64,000 bases of DNA, from assembly GCF_045679555.1 (NCBI RefSeq), contig NC_092099.1, forward strand, positions 11,392,076-11,456,075, in the 5' to 3' direction. The stretch comes from Salvelinus alpinus. Lineage: Eukaryota; Chordata; Actinopteri; Salmoniformes; Salmonidae. This document shows, piece after piece, positions 1-10,757 of this stretch. Numbering within the stretch: the stretch's first letter is position 1; every line of letters begins with the position of its first letter. Both the position numbers and the translations under genes were made by a program. Below the pieces are notes generated by a model. It worked only from the letters and a program-made list of their open reading frames with translations. It was not told where the DNA came from and searched no databases.

Positions 1-35
1 GTTAGGCTGGTGTAGACATCCAAAGAGAGACTTAC

Positions 36-222
36 GGTCCATTCTCGACCTTGATGGAGCGGATCTTTTGGAATCCCCTCTCCATGATGTTCTGACACTC
101 CAGCAGGAACTCGCAACGCTTGCCCTGGAAGTTCTCCTCCTCCCAGACAGTGATCTTGAACTGGCCCATCTGCTCCATCTGCTGAGTGTTCATGGTTGCT
201 ATTTCCACCGTGAGGTTGCTCT
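36..222 (-). CDS. Beta-A crystallin, first coding exon (gene continues off the left edge)
   Basis: The exon has an acceptor (polypyrimidine tract then TAG) just above 222 and a GTAAGT donor at 35-30. Translation starts at the ATG at 193-191 and gives 52 residues plus part of a codon, beginning MNTQQMEQMGQF. After this short N-terminal arm comes KITVWEEENFQGKRCEF, the first strand pair of a beta/gamma-crystallin Greek key, and then RSIKVENG, the usual end of the first Greek-key exon. Beta-crystallins are structural, refractive lens proteins with four Greek keys, normally one key per exon, so three exons should lie to the left of position 1. The short arm and the motif spelling fit beta-A2 best, but beta-A1 or A4 paralogues cannot be excluded without the rest of the protein. 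Confidence 0.85.
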
Positions 223-513
223 CTACCAAAGGGGGACAAGGAAGACCAGAGATGAGGAAACTAGGCTAAAACGGAGAGCTTCACTCTGGGTTCCCTGGTA
301 GCTAGCTATACATGAAAGTGAACATTGATTCCTCAGCAAGGTGCGAAGCACCAGACAACCCATGTTGAATGAGTTGAGCTCTCAGTTTGCACTGGGGAAA
401 TATCAGATACAAATATATATCTCCCATATTGGATGTAATCAATCCCACTGGTTGGTACGCCGATGCACAGGAATAAGATGTTCACGTTCTACCTAGGTTG
501 TGTGAATACTTAC

Positions 514-581
514 AGAGTACTGAGGTGGAACAGATCCAGTGTAACAATGTCGAGTCCTAGGCCCCCACTTCTGTTTTTATA
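514..581 (-). promoter_or_regulatory. Beta-A crystallin core promoter and non-coding exon 1
   Basis: On the minus strand a clear TATA box (TATAAAAACAG, 581-571) lies about 30 bp above the expected start near 545-550. A short untranslated exon follows and ends at 514, directly before a GTAAGTATT donor (513-505). A TATA box with a short non-coding first exon spliced to an exon carrying the ATG is the classic beta-crystallin layout and fits the coding exon at 36-222. The transcription start is inferred from TATA spacing, not seen. Confidence 0.7.
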
Positions 582-599
582 CTACCAAGCCCCTCGTTT

Positions 600-1640
600 A
601 CTGCCGCTTCCGCACAAGCCTTGCATACTCAGCAGCGGCAGGCTGAAAGCGTGCATTAGTCCACACCATTGTGGAGGCTCCAGAGGCCCATTGTGGGAAG
701 CTTAGATCCACTGACTCATCAAAATTGCACCCAGAGCCTGTGCCTGCCTGATGAACCGGCCACAATAGCAACACACTGACACGACAGTTTGATTGGAAAT
801 TGGGTATAATGGCAGCATTCTTGGAGATTAACCCCAGAGGTGGGTACAAGGGCACCAATGTATGGTTGCCTCTACCCATGCCACTGCACAGCACCCAACA
901 TGGCACCACTGTCATCTCTCATTGGAAACTAAATGAGAAACAGACAGATTTTCTTTTCAGGAATAATTCATATTCTTTAATGTTGGATCATGTTTATACT
1001 TCATATGGTTGAAAGAAAGCATTTTAAATGTATAACCTTCTTAATACCTGTTTTTTTTTCACGCTAAATCTATTCTCGTCATATTAATTGAAAGGAATGT
1101 GAGAAAAGATTCTGACATGTTCCTAGTAGCACTCAATTCTCGTCCATTTACAATGCAGATTGTTCTATGTATTCAGTGTTTTTCAGTTGTTGAATTGTCA
1201 ATGGGTCCAAATTGTTTCTGTGCCTTTGTGGAGCTTATGAATGCAAAGTAGAATGTGGATCTGTGGATCTTCTCATCAATATGGATGGTTGGCTTATAAA
1301 TGTGTATCATATTTTATTTAAGAAGGCGCTTGGATATTGCAATGTTACTTCATGATCTGGATTCTTAGTGTAATAATACAAATGGAACCTAGTCATGTAA
1401 GTCAACTGCAATAATACCTGTCTGCAGTGACATCTTGTGGCATAACAGTTCATTACAGTGACTGATGATAATAGGCTAATTTGAAGTGAGGCAACATATC
1501 ATAGAGACATATGGTCAGGTCAGGTGACGTTATAATAGAAAGAGAGGTCTGTGAATACAGTATGCATAATAGTATTGTATTTTCATGAACAAATTCACTA
1601 GGTGAGGGCTTTAGGAGGTTGTTGGCCTAACTCTTGTGCG
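600..1640. other. Intergenic DNA upstream of the crystallin, no gene seen
   Basis: There is no convincing exon on either strand. The short open frames here lack family similarity and splice context. Proximal lens-enhancer sites (MAF, PAX6, SOX type) would be expected somewhere above the TATA box, but I cannot assign any with confidence. Confidence 0.5.
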
Positions 1641-1798
1641 GCGTCCCAAATGCCACCCTATTCCCTATAAAGTGCACAACTTTTGACCAGAGCCCTATAT
1701 AGTGCACTACTTTTGACCAGAGCCCTATATAATGCACTACTTTTGACCAGAACCTGGTCAAAAGTAGCGCACTAAGGGATAGGGTGCCGATTGGGAAT
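1641..1798. repeat. GTGCACTAC palindromic MITE, internally expanded
   Basis: The element starts CGTCCCAAATGCCACCCTA and ends in the inverse form TAGGGTGCCGATTGGGA. Its core unit, TAGTGCACTACTTTTGACC plus AGAGCCCTATA, is present three times in direct orientation before the inverted half. It belongs to the most abundant short repeat in this window. Confidence 0.8.
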
Positions 1799-1799
1799 G

Positions 1800-3280
1800 A
1801 GACTTGGACATTCTGAATTTCAGTTTACTTCCTGAATTGACTGGATTGAAATGGAATTGACCCCAAAGCTGTGGTAGACTTAAATACACTTGCTGATGGA
1901 AATTGAAAGTAATCAGACTTCAGACTTGGATGAGTCCTCTGTAATGTGTTTTTAGGGTAGTTATACCCTTTTCTGTTGTCTCCGTGTGTGGCCACGTGTG
2001 TGCCTATATGCTTCATTTCTTGTGTGTACAGCAGCCACTTTGAGTGGGGTGGGTTCATTGTTCTCTCTTACCTGTGTGGCCTTGTTTGCCCTGGGGCAGG
2101 TGGACACGGTGACAGAGCAGTAGTCACCCATCTGCTGGCCTTTGATCCCCCATTGGAGAGATTAGATTTGTCAGCTCATCAGCAGAAGCCTAATTTCACT
2201 TGGAAATTCAGCTCTCCCTATTTGCATCTGACACATAGGGCCTACAGTAAAGGCTCATAACTCATAACTCTACTTTGAATCTTTATCTCCTTTGCAGTAG
2301 TAGTAGGAAAGTAGTAGGCTAGTCTATTCTTCTGATCTGGTCTCACGGGTCTCTGATAGAGGGGATATTGCCCGTGAAACTTTTAAATGATCGGTTGTAC
2401 TATTTCTATGTTTATAAATGAAATGGAACCTGTGAAATATGATCATATCAGATGCTTTTCACAATAACAATGAATATTTACTTATTGTGCATTGGAAAAG
2501 TGTTGGCTAGTCTATATTCATTTGTCTCTGGCTACAAATATCTTTATATTTTAGAAATAACATCTCATTTCAGATATTATAGATACTATTTAATATATTA
2601 TTTGTGTTGGATAAAAAGAGACAACGCATAGAAATGTCAATCTCTGGTCCACTGCACTTCGACAGGTTGACCACTTCATTTAGCAATGCTGGCACCATGT
2701 TTGCCATCCTGAGTAGCCAACCTGCAAACAGTTGGCTGAGGTGCAGGTTGGAAGAACCAGTCAACCAGGCAGCAACCAGAGCAAACAAGATTGTTTGAAC
2801 ATCTGTTTTTTTCTCCCTCACAGCATTTTCTCGTATCCATTCATTGTATCTTATACGTTTCGGCTAATAAACGATAGAGTGATGTGAAATGAACCAGGCT
2901 AGAGACAACTTAAGTTATCACAATTATCCCCCTTAATTTCTTTTTCAATCAATACCCCTCTATAGGGCAACATGTGTACGTGTGATAACTGTGTGGTGTA
3001 AGTGAGGCAGACTGTTTCTCAGGATCCAGTTTCTCCATGGTAACAAAGCCCTCCAGCCTGTGCCTATCTGACTTAGTCAGGAAGGTTGCGTAAGCATTGA
3101 TGTATTGTCAGGAAGTGATGCTGCTATTGCTCACAGATTCATAGTTTCAGGTTACCCTTCAAATTTATTTTGTATTTATTTGATTTTTATTTATACAGGG
3201 AGTCAACATTGAGACCCAGTTCTCTTTTTCAAGTGAGCCACTCAAAAAAACACAAAGAAATAGGATGGATATTGCTAAAG
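1800..3280. other. Intergenic DNA, no gene recognised
   Basis: Unique-looking DNA with only short unsupported open frames. Near 3170-3240 there is a short stretch with TTTATTTATACAGGGAGTC that resembles a dispersed fish repeat. No splice-supported coding exon was found. Confidence 0.45.
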
Positions 3281-3668
3281 AATATACATTGAGTTGCACC
3301 CCCTTTTTCCCTCAGAACAGCCTCAATTAGTCGGAGCATGGAGTCTACAAGGTGTCAAAAGCATTCCACAGTGATGCTGGCCCATGTCGACTCCAATGCT
3401 TTCCACAGTTGTGTCAAGGTTGCTGGATGTCCTTTGGGTGGTGCACCATTCTTGATACACATAGGAAACTATTGAGCGGGGGGAAACCAGCAGCGTTGCA
3501 GTTCTTTACATTTACATTTACATTTAAGTCATTTAGCAGACGCTCTTATCCAGAGCGACTTACAAATTGGTGCATTCACCTTATGATATCCAGTGGAACA
3601 ACCACTTTACAATAGTGCATCTAACTCTTTTAAGGGGGGGGGGGGGGGGTTAGAAGGATTACTTTATC

Positions 3669-5243
3669 CTATCCTAGGTATTCCTTAAAGAGGTGGGGTT
3701 TCAGGTGTCTCCGGAAGGTGGTGATTGACTCCGCTGACCTGGCGTCGTGAGGGAGTTTGTTCCACCATTGGGGTGCCAGAGCAGCGAACAGTTTTGACTG
3801 GGCTGAGCGGGAACTGTACTTCCTCAGAGGTAGGGAGGCGAGCAGGCCAGAGGTGGATGAACGCAGTGCCCTTGTTTGGGTGTAGGGCCTGATCAGAGCC
3901 TGAAGGTACGGAGGTGCCGTTCCCCTCACAGCTCCGTAGGCAAGCACCATGGTCTTGTAACGGATGCGAGCTTCAACTGGAAGCCAGTGGAGAGAGCGGA
4001 GGAGCGGGGTGACGTGAGAGAACTTGGGAAAGTTGAACACCAGACGGGCTGCGGCGTTCTGGATGAGTTGTAGGGGTTTAATGGCACAGGCAGGGAGCAC
4101 AGCCAACAGTGAGTTGCAGTAATCCAGACGGGAGATGACAAGTGCCTGGATTAGGACCTGCGCCGCTTCCTGCGTGAGGCAGGGTCGTACTCTGCGAATG
4201 TTGTAGAGCATGAACCTACAGGAACGGGTCACCGCCTTGATGTTAGTTGAGAACGACAGGGTGTTGTCCAGGATCACGCCAAGGTTCTTAGCACTCTGGG
4301 AGGAGGACACAATGGAGTTGTCAACCGTGATGGCGAGATCATGGAACGGGCAGTCCTTCCCCGGGAGGAAGAGCAGCTCCGTCTTGCCGAGGTTCAGCTT
4401 GAGGTGGTGATCCGTCATCCACACTGATATGTCTGCCAGACATGCAGAGATGCGATTCACCACCTGGTTATCAGAGGGGGGAAAGGAGAAGATTAATTGT
4501 GTGTCGTCTGCATAGCAATGATAGGAGAGACCATGTGAGGATATGACAGAGCCAAGTGACTTGGTGTATAGCGAGAATAGGAGAGGGCCTAGAACAGAGC
4601 CCTGGGGGACACCAGTGGTGAGAGCACGTGGTGCGGAGACAGATTCTCGCCACGCCACCTGGTAGGAGCGACCTGTCAGGTAGGACGCAATCCAAGCGTG
4701 GGCCGCGCCGGAGATGCCCAGCTCAGAGAGGGTGGAGAGGAGGATCTGATGGTTCACAGTATCAAAGGCAGCCGATAGGTCTAGAAGGATGAGAGCAGAG
4801 GAGAGAGAGTTAGCTTTAGCAGTGCGGAGCGCCTCCGTGACACAGAGAAGAGCAGTCTCAGTTGAATGACTAGTCTTGAAACCTGACTGATTTGGATCAA
4901 GAAGGTCATTCTGAGAGAGATAGCAGGAGAGCTGGCCAAGGACGGCACGTTCAAGAGTTTTGGAGAGAAAAGAAAGAAGGGATACTGGTCTGTAGTTGTT
5001 GACATCGGAGGGATCGAGTGTAGGTTTTTTCAGAAGGGGTGCAACTCTCGCTCTCTTGAAGACGGAAGGGACGTAGCCAGCGGTCAAGGATGAGTTGATG
5101 AGCGAGGTGAGGTAAGGGAGAAGGTCTCCGGAAATGGTCTGGAGAAGAGAGGAGGGGATAGGGTCAAGCGGGCAGGTTGTTGGGCGGCCGGCCGTCACAA
5201 GACGCGAGATTTCATCTGGAGAGAGAGGGGAGAAAGAGGTCAA
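3669..5243 (-). CDS. LINE reverse transcriptase region (L2 type)
   Basis: This is an open frame of 524 codons from an internal ATG to a stop. The true protein continues upstream in the same frame to about 5360 (FVNHFEKKVDDIRSSF is readable), so the ATG at 5243 is not the natural start. It carries the reverse transcriptase fingers and palm (NNYRPVSLLSFLSKTLE, AFDTVNH, GVPQGSVLGPLLFSLYT, YADDTQLIFSF) and the conserved C-terminal segment with LHWLPVEARIRYK and LAPQWWNKLP. The enzyme copies its own RNA at nicked genomic DNA. No stop codon interrupts the domain. Confidence 0.88.
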   Translation of the reverse strand: MTSFSPLSPDEISRLVTAGRPTTCPLDPIPSSLLQTISGDLLPYLTSLINSSLTAGYVPSVFKRARVAPLLKKPTLDPSDVNNYRPVSLLSFLSKTLERAVLGQLSCYLSQNDLLDPNQSGFKTSHSTETALLCVTEALRTAKANSLSSALILLDLSAAFDTVNHQILLSTLSELGISGAAHAWIASYLTGRSYQVAWRESVSAPRALTTGVPQGSVLGPLLFSLYTKSLGSVISSHGLSYHCYADDTQLIFSFPPSDNQVVNRISACLADISVWMTDHHLKLNLGKTELLFLPGKDCPFHDLAITVDNSIVSSSQSAKNLGVILDNTLSFSTNIKAVTRSCRFMLYNIRRVRPCLTQEAAQVLIQALVISRLDYCNSLLAVLPACAIKPLQLIQNAAARLVFNFPKFSHVTPLLRSLHWLPVEARIRYKTMVLAYGAVRGTAPPYLQALIRPYTQTRALRSSTSGLLASLPLRKYSSRSAQSKLFAALAPQWWNKLPHDARSAESITTFRRHLKPHLFKEYLG

Positions 5244-6607
5244 AGCACAGGGTAGGACAGTGTGAGCAGAACCAGCGGTGTCGTTTGACTTAGCAAACGA
5301 GGATCGGATGTCGTCGACCTTCTTTTCAAAATGGTTGACGAAGTCATCAGCAGAGAGGGAGGAGGGGGAGGAGGGGGAGGAGGATTCAGGAGGGAGGAGA
5401 AGGTGGCAAAGAGCTTCCTAGGGTTAGAGGCAGATGCTTGGAATTTAGAGTGGTAGAAATTGGCTTTAGCAGCAGAGACAGAAGAGGAGAATGTAGAGAG
5501 GAGGGACTGAAAGGATGCCAGGTCCGCAGGGAGGCGAGTTTTCCTCCATTTCCGCTCGGCTGCCCGGAGCCCTGTTCTGTGAGCTCGCAATGAGTCGTCG
5601 AGCCACGGAGCAGGAGGGGAGGACCGAGCCGGCCTGGAGGATAGGGGACATAGAGAGTCAAAGGATGCAGAAAGGGAGGAGAGGAGGGTTGAGGAGGCAG
5701 AATCAGGAGATAGGTTGGAGAAGGTTTGAGCAGAGGGAAGAGATGATAGGATGGAAGAGGAGAGAGTAGCGGGGGAGAGAGAGCGAAGGTTGGGACGGCG
5801 CGATACCATCCGAGTAGGGGCAGTGTGGGAAGTGTTGGATGAGAGCGAGAGGGAAAAGGATACAAGGTAGTGGTCGGAGACTTGGAGGGGAGTTGCAATG
5901 AGATTAGTGGAAGAACAGCATCTAGTAAAGATGAGGTCAAGCGTATTGCCTGCCTTGTGAGTAGGGGGGGAAGGTGAGAGGGTGAGGTCAAAAGAGGAGA
6001 GGAGTGGAAAGAAGGAGGCAGAGAGGAATGAGTCAAAGGTAGACGTGGGGAGGTTAAAGTCACCCAGAACTGTGAGAGGTGAGCCATCCTCAGGAAAGGA
6101 ACTTATCAGGGCGTCAAGCTCATTGATGAACTCTCCAAGGGAACCTGGAGGGCGATAAATGATAAGGATGTTAAGCTTGAAAGGGCTGGTAACTGTGACA
6201 GCATGGAATTCAAAGGAGGCGATAGACAGATGGGTCAGGGGAGAAAGAGAGAATGTCCACTTGGGAGAGATGAGGATCCCAGTGCCACCACCCCGCTGAC
6301 CAGAAGCTCTCGGGGTGTGCGAGAACACGTGGGCAGACGAGGAGAGAGCAGTAGGAGTAGCAGTGTTATCAGTGGTAATCCATGTTTCCGTCAGTGCCAA
6401 GAAGTCGAGGGACTGGAGGGAAGCATAGGCTGAGATGAACTCTGCCTTGTTGGCCGCAGATCGGCAGTTCCAGAGGCTGCCTGAGACCTGGAACTCCACG
6501 TGGGTCGTGCGCGCTGGGACCACCAGGTTAGAGTAGCAGCGGCCACGCGGTGTGAAGCGTTTGTATGGTCTGTGCAGAGAGGAGAGAACAGGGATAGACA
6601 GACACAT
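5240..6607 (-). CDS. LINE endonuclease region, frameshifted at its 3' end
   Basis: This 455-codon frame encodes an apurinic-endonuclease-like domain (LTETWITT near residue 93, then RPPG, VLGDFNLP, NTLDLIFTR and VSDHYLV). The domain nicks target DNA to start reverse transcription. After a run of prolines (coding near 5360-5392) the frame leaves the reverse transcriptase frame and stops at 5240. L2-type elements normally encode endonuclease and reverse transcriptase in one polypeptide, so the break is best read as a length change in the proline microsatellite. Confidence 0.8.
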   Translation of the reverse strand: MCLSIPVLSSLHRPYKRFTPRGRCYSNLVVPARTTHVEFQVSGSLWNCRSAANKAEFISAYASLQSLDFLALTETWITTDNTATPTALSSSAHVFSHTPRASGQRGGGTGILISPKWTFSLSPLTHLSIASFEFHAVTVTSPFKLNILIIYRPPGSLGEFINELDALISSFPEDGSPLTVLGDFNLPTSTFDSFLSASFFPLLSSFDLTLSPSPPTHKAGNTLDLIFTRCCSSTNLIATPLQVSDHYLVSFSLSLSSNTSHTAPTRMVSRRPNLRSLSPATLSSSILSSLPSAQTFSNLSPDSASSTLLSSLSASFDSLCPLSSRPARSSPPAPWLDDSLRAHRTGLRAAERKWRKTRLPADLASFQSLLSTFSSSVSAAKANFYHSKFQASASNPRKLFATFSSLLNPPPPPPPPPSLLMTSSTILKRRSTTSDPRLLSQTTPLVLLTLSYPVL

Positions 6608-7469
6608 AGTTGACAGGCTACAGAAGAGGCTACGCTAATGCAAAGGAGATTGGAATGACAAGTGGACTACACGTCTCGAATGTTCAGAAAGTTAAGCTTA
6701 CGTTGCAAAAAATCTTATTGACTAAAATGATATAGTACTGCAGGCTGGTGAAATAGGCTAGCTAGCAGTGGCTGCGTTGTTGACTTTGTTTGAAAGTGTA
6801 GCTGGCTAGGTAACCTCTAACTGGCTAGGTAACCTCGACAATTACTCTAGACTACACAATTATCTTGGATACAAAGACGGCTATGTAGCCAGCTAAGATC
6901 AAACAAATCAAACTGTTGTACTGTAATGAAATGAAATGTAATACTACCTGTAATACTGCCTGTGGAGCAAAGCGGAATGCAACTACTCGCTCCAAACCAA
7001 ACCGGGAGTGCGTATCGTAGAGGGAGAGGCAATAGAAGTGTTGTTTCTTGTATTATTGTCTTTTGTGTCTTTAGAGGACTGCTTCACCTTAATGTCCCCT
7101 TTCCCTTTTCTTCTGTCCTTATTTTGTCCCACTTTGTCCCTTCTTTGTCCCTTCTTCTCTTCTGCCAACTAGACACTCCTTGTTAGCTAGCTAGCTTCTT
7201 GACTCAAACAAGTGCACCTGGCACCTACTGCCATACCCCGTTCAAAGACACTTAAATATTTTGTCTTGCCCATTCACCCTCTGAGTACCACACATACACA
7301 ATCCACATCTCAATGCTTAAAAAGCCTTCTTTAACCTGTCTCCTCCCCTTCTACACTGAATGAAGTGGATTTAACAGGTGACATCCACAAGGGATCATGC
7401 CTTTCACCTGGATTCACCTGATCAGTCTATGTCATGGAAATGTTTTGTACACTCAGTGTATGTTTGAAC

Positions 7470-7912
7470 CAAGGACATATCCATACACATACCTGATCAG
7501 ACACTGATCCCAACATGTGCAAATATTCACTTATAGCACCTTTCTTCAGAATATCGCCTTGAGGAGACACAACTCAATAGAAGATAAGTGGCATACGATA
7601 CAACTTTATTGTCCAATGTGAATCAGAAATATCTCTTTTTGCTATAAGGTTGTAAATGGACAGGTCTCGTTTTCTGCTTCAATGTGAGTTGGTGCTACTT
7701 GAATAGTCAGTGAGTGAGCAGACGCAGACCACCACCAAATGTTCCCTGTGTGTTTTTCCCCTCTCTGCTGCTATAGAAACAAATCCTCCTAAGGACAAAT
7801 TTGAACAGGCCATGACAGCTCATGCAGGTGACATCTGCTCTGTGAATGGCTCTGGCTCTGCGTCAAGAGTGAACCGCAACAGACAGGCAGGATTTACCCG
7901 AGGCCAAGACAG
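7470..7912. other. Intergenic DNA, nothing recognised
   Basis: No gene or clear repeat is visible between the split Tc1-type element and the next MITE. Confidence 0.4.
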
Positions 7913-7914
7913 GG

Positions 7915-7998
7915 TGCTTCCAAAATGGCACTCTATTCCCTATATAGTGGACTACAAAAGTAGTCCACTATATAGAGAATAGGGTGCCATTTCAGACG
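7915..7998. repeat. GTGCACTAC-family MITE with perfect hairpin core
   Basis: This copy has a nearly perfect stem: CTATATAGTGGACTAC, a four-base loop AAAA, then GTAGTCCACTATATAG, flanked by inverted TGGCACTCTATTCCC and GAATAGGGTGCCA arms. Confidence 0.8.
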
Positions 7999-7999
7999 C

Positions 8000-10585
8000 A
8001 CCCAGATAGGTGCTGCAGAGCCCTGGGTTCTCCCCCTCCTTCTCCCCGCCTCTGTGCTCACTGCTTAGGTAAAGCCAGGCAGTTACAAGAGAAACAACCC
8101 CCAGGCATTTTCATATTTCATTAGCAACCTCTTTAACTGTCATTTGAAACAGCACACAGCCCACAGGGCAACACTTGTCCTCCACTTAGGAAACAGGTAG
8201 CAGTTGAACAGGCACCACAAATGCAATCATGCTTTTCTGCAGACACACACAATTGTCTGGGTGTTATGATAGCCACAGACCTAAAGAATAATAGCCCATG
8301 GGGAAAAAACGGAGCCTATTTGATCTTACACATAATTCTCTCAAGGTGATGTAATAGGATAAGAGAAGGTTGATTTTTATAGCTGTATAGTCAGAATGAA
8401 TTGAAATAGTCACAATTTGTTTGCATCTGTGAGAGAATCCCACACAGTTTTATAGGTTGCTGAGACAGGGCAAATAATAATTTTCGTGAAGTAATTTTGT
8501 CCCAGTCATGTTTATCCATAAAACAGAACAGATATGAAATGATATGAACATAGATTGCACCGTGAACGACTGAAAGATTGAAGACTTGCTTGAGACATCA
8601 GGGAATAGCAAAATAATATTGTGTGTACATATTTTACAGAGCCAATAACTGCTCTGTAGAGTAAGTTGAGGAAGTGTCATTTTGGAGGTTTAGGGTGGAA
8701 CTGCAGCACGAACTGTCACTAGCATGGGAATACAGGCTGTGAAGTCTCCTTACACCAACTTTAAACAAATATTTACTGGAACTTTGTAGGGAAACATGAG
8801 AGCAGAAATGATTACATGGGAAAGCCTTTACCAGGCTGTTTATTGGCCATTCATACAATGAAAACTGGATATGCAAATGTCTACCTGCAGTTATGCTCAA
8901 AGTAGAATGGAACTATACAGATACTTGAGGTACAGGCGTTAATCATCTCATGGAAGTGGTGTGTGTGTGTGGTGGGGTAACTGGCACTACAAATGATACT
9001 GTCTGAGGTGGAAAATAGACGTTTCTGAAACATATGCAAAGCAGTGATATGCCTATAGTGAATGATGTCTCTGTGCTTAACTGAAATGCAAAATGTTTTA
9101 CAGTGCATGAGCAATGGAGAATGACGTGGTGTTTTTATGATGAGCTGTATGTTATAGGCTACACTCTTCATTTACTGGAATAAATGTCCAGACACCTATG
9201 AATTTCATAGTTAATTTAACAGAGTAGCCTCTTCAGAGGTATAGATCCCAGGCAGCTGAGGATCCAGCCAGCAGATGGTCCATATCAGATGGCTGTTACT
9301 TGGCTGGTTAATGATTAAGATAACTACAATTAAGAAATGACCAGCTCCCTGATTCCCGGTGCACTCTGACATAATGATGACACTATTGGCGCTAACTGGT
9401 TGGATATCATCATTACAGCATGTCCATAAAGAAAAACCTAATGGTATTTAATAAAAGGAAATAACTAGGTAATACAAGTCTAATAACTAGTCATAGTAAA
9501 ATCCATGGAGAGAACTATAGCATTTAGTGGTGAGCAAGAGTCTAAAAACAAAACAAAAAATGGTAACATAAAAACTTTATCCATATAAATCAAGAGAATA
9601 CTGATAAAAAATTGTCCAGTTGGCAAAAAAAATTCGATGTTTGTATTTGTGACAGGAAAATACAGCAGCATCAACGAGAACGACTTCTGTCGGAATATGA
9701 ACTTGCTCTTCTGTTTTGTAGAAAACCTGTACCTGCTTAACGCGAGCCGAACGAACAAAACTTAATCTTCAGGTATTGTGCGTGTGGCTCAACGTGAGGC
9801 AAATACAGAAAATCTATCGAAATATGATGATCCCGTCTTGGAAAAGCAGTTGTAGACTACGTTATACTCTCCATTTGTCGCTGCGTCCACACACCTGGAA
9901 AGGTGCAAAGGTTAACATTGATGCCAATACAAAAAAATGTAGCCTACCTGTCTGTAAAATTGTCATTCACAATTTAATCCAACATACACATTTTGCCGAC
10001 ATAAAACTTACCATTGTCTATCTATTGTCGAAAAAAGTGAGAAGACATTTTAAAAACGCACTAGCAGTAATACCTGCGCATTGTGTGCATCTTATAGGCA
10101 ACACTGAATGCGTATGGCACGTTGCAGGTAGCCTATATATACTCCTGGCATGGTAGGCCATCCTTCCATTTATCTTCTCTCTCCCTTTTTTTTCAGGTTG
10201 GTTTTAAAAAGAGAGAGGATTCTCCAGTGGACACCTGTCGCACGGTGCGTTGCTCAGGTCCAATATTGACACAACAGCCAGGGGGAGGGAGAGCAGACTA
10301 GACGAGTTTAGCTCTTTATTATGCCAACCCTCCCTCTCTATGCAAACCAACCGTGCTTTGCGCTCGGTCCAATCGACGAGATGGCAGGATTTGCTGACCT
10401 TTGTGCTCAAGCTGAACCGGTGGAGAATGGGACATTCAAAGGTGGCTTCATTCACCTGTGTTGAAGGAAGGAGAAAACCCACCTGCCTGCCTCCCTGCTC
10501 TGTTCCCCATCATGTCATTTACACATATTTACATATCATGTGGCTTGCAAATTTGTTCCTTACCTAGTCATCAGAGCTTGACTTG
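8000..10585. other. Intergenic DNA between crystallin and UMPS, no gene recognised
   Basis: This AT-rich region holds only short open frames (for example 10204-10482 on the minus strand and 9776-10156 on the plus strand). They lack family motifs, splice context or unusual coding bias. A short GT run sits near 8960-8972. Confidence 0.45.
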
Positions 10586-10589
10586 CAAA

Positions 10590-10757
10590 AAGACTGGGGT
10601 GTTATGTAGACCATGCCCGATTTCACAAAGTAAAAGTAGATGCAGACACTTCTACATCTGCATCGCTTGCTGTTTGGGGGTTTTAGGCTTCTGTATAGCA
10701 CTTTGTGACACCGGCTGGTTTAAAAAGGGCTTCATAAATACATTTGATTGATTTGAG
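10590..10757 (+). repeat. Salmonid dispersed repeat, 3' tail type
   Basis: It contains TTCTACATCTGCATCGCTTG, GTTTGGGGGTTTTAGGCTTC and AGCACTTTGTGACACCGG, and ends CATAAATACATTTGATTGAT. This is the usual 3' segment of an abundant salmonid retroposon. No coding part is attached, so it is a 5'-truncated copy. Confidence 0.6.

Larger units (their letters stand above)
3507..7195 (-). mobile_element. Nearly full-length L2-clade non-LTR retrotransposon (LINE)
   Basis: The element reads on the minus strand. It runs from a 5' untranslated region (about 7195-6608), through an AP-endonuclease-like region (about 6607-5393) and a reverse transcriptase (about 5360-3669), to a 3' end with a G-rich run (3634-3651) and the short repeated tail ACATTT. 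Endonuclease motifs visible are LTETW, RPPG, LGDFN, NTLDLIF and SDHYLVSF. Reverse transcriptase motifs are DLSAAFDTVNH, TGVPQGSVLGPLLF and YADDTQ. The end with GTCATTTAGCAGACGCT is typical of teleost L2-type tails. The two coding blocks lie in different frames, and the break falls in a CCT/CCC proline repeat near 5355-5395. A second copy at 16150-17319 is almost identical, so the family has been active recently. Confidence 0.88.
3283..7461 (+). mobile_element. Short Tc1-type non-autonomous element split by a LINE insertion
   Basis: The left half (3283-3506) begins GAGTTGCACCCCCTTTTTCC. The right half (7196-7461) ends TTTTGTACACTCAGTGTA. Together they form one non-coding element of about 490 bp of a type that is common in salmonids. 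The L2-like LINE at 3507-7195 sits exactly between the halves, and both sides carry TTCTT (3502-3506 and 7196-7200), which reads as the LINE target-site duplication. Confidence 0.7.

Noticed and set aside
1641-1798. Direct repeats as a possible CRISPR array
   Set aside because: The repeats are contiguous parts of a MITE without unique spacers, and the host is a vertebrate.
3876-4410. Plus-strand open frames within the LINE
   Set aside because: They are antisense to the reverse transcriptase. The same frames recur in the second LINE copy and have no motif.
5386-6087. 233-codon Pro/Ser/Leu-rich open frame
   Set aside because: It is a shadow of the LINE endonuclease frame, with low-complexity composition.
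7925-7985. Strong hairpin as a possible terminator or microRNA precursor
   Set aside because: It belongs to the abundant GTGCACTAC MITE family. The hairpin is explained by the element's palindromic structure.
10204-10482. 92-codon minus-strand frame
   Set aside because: I recognise no motif, and there is no splice or promoter support. It is the sort of length expected by chance.
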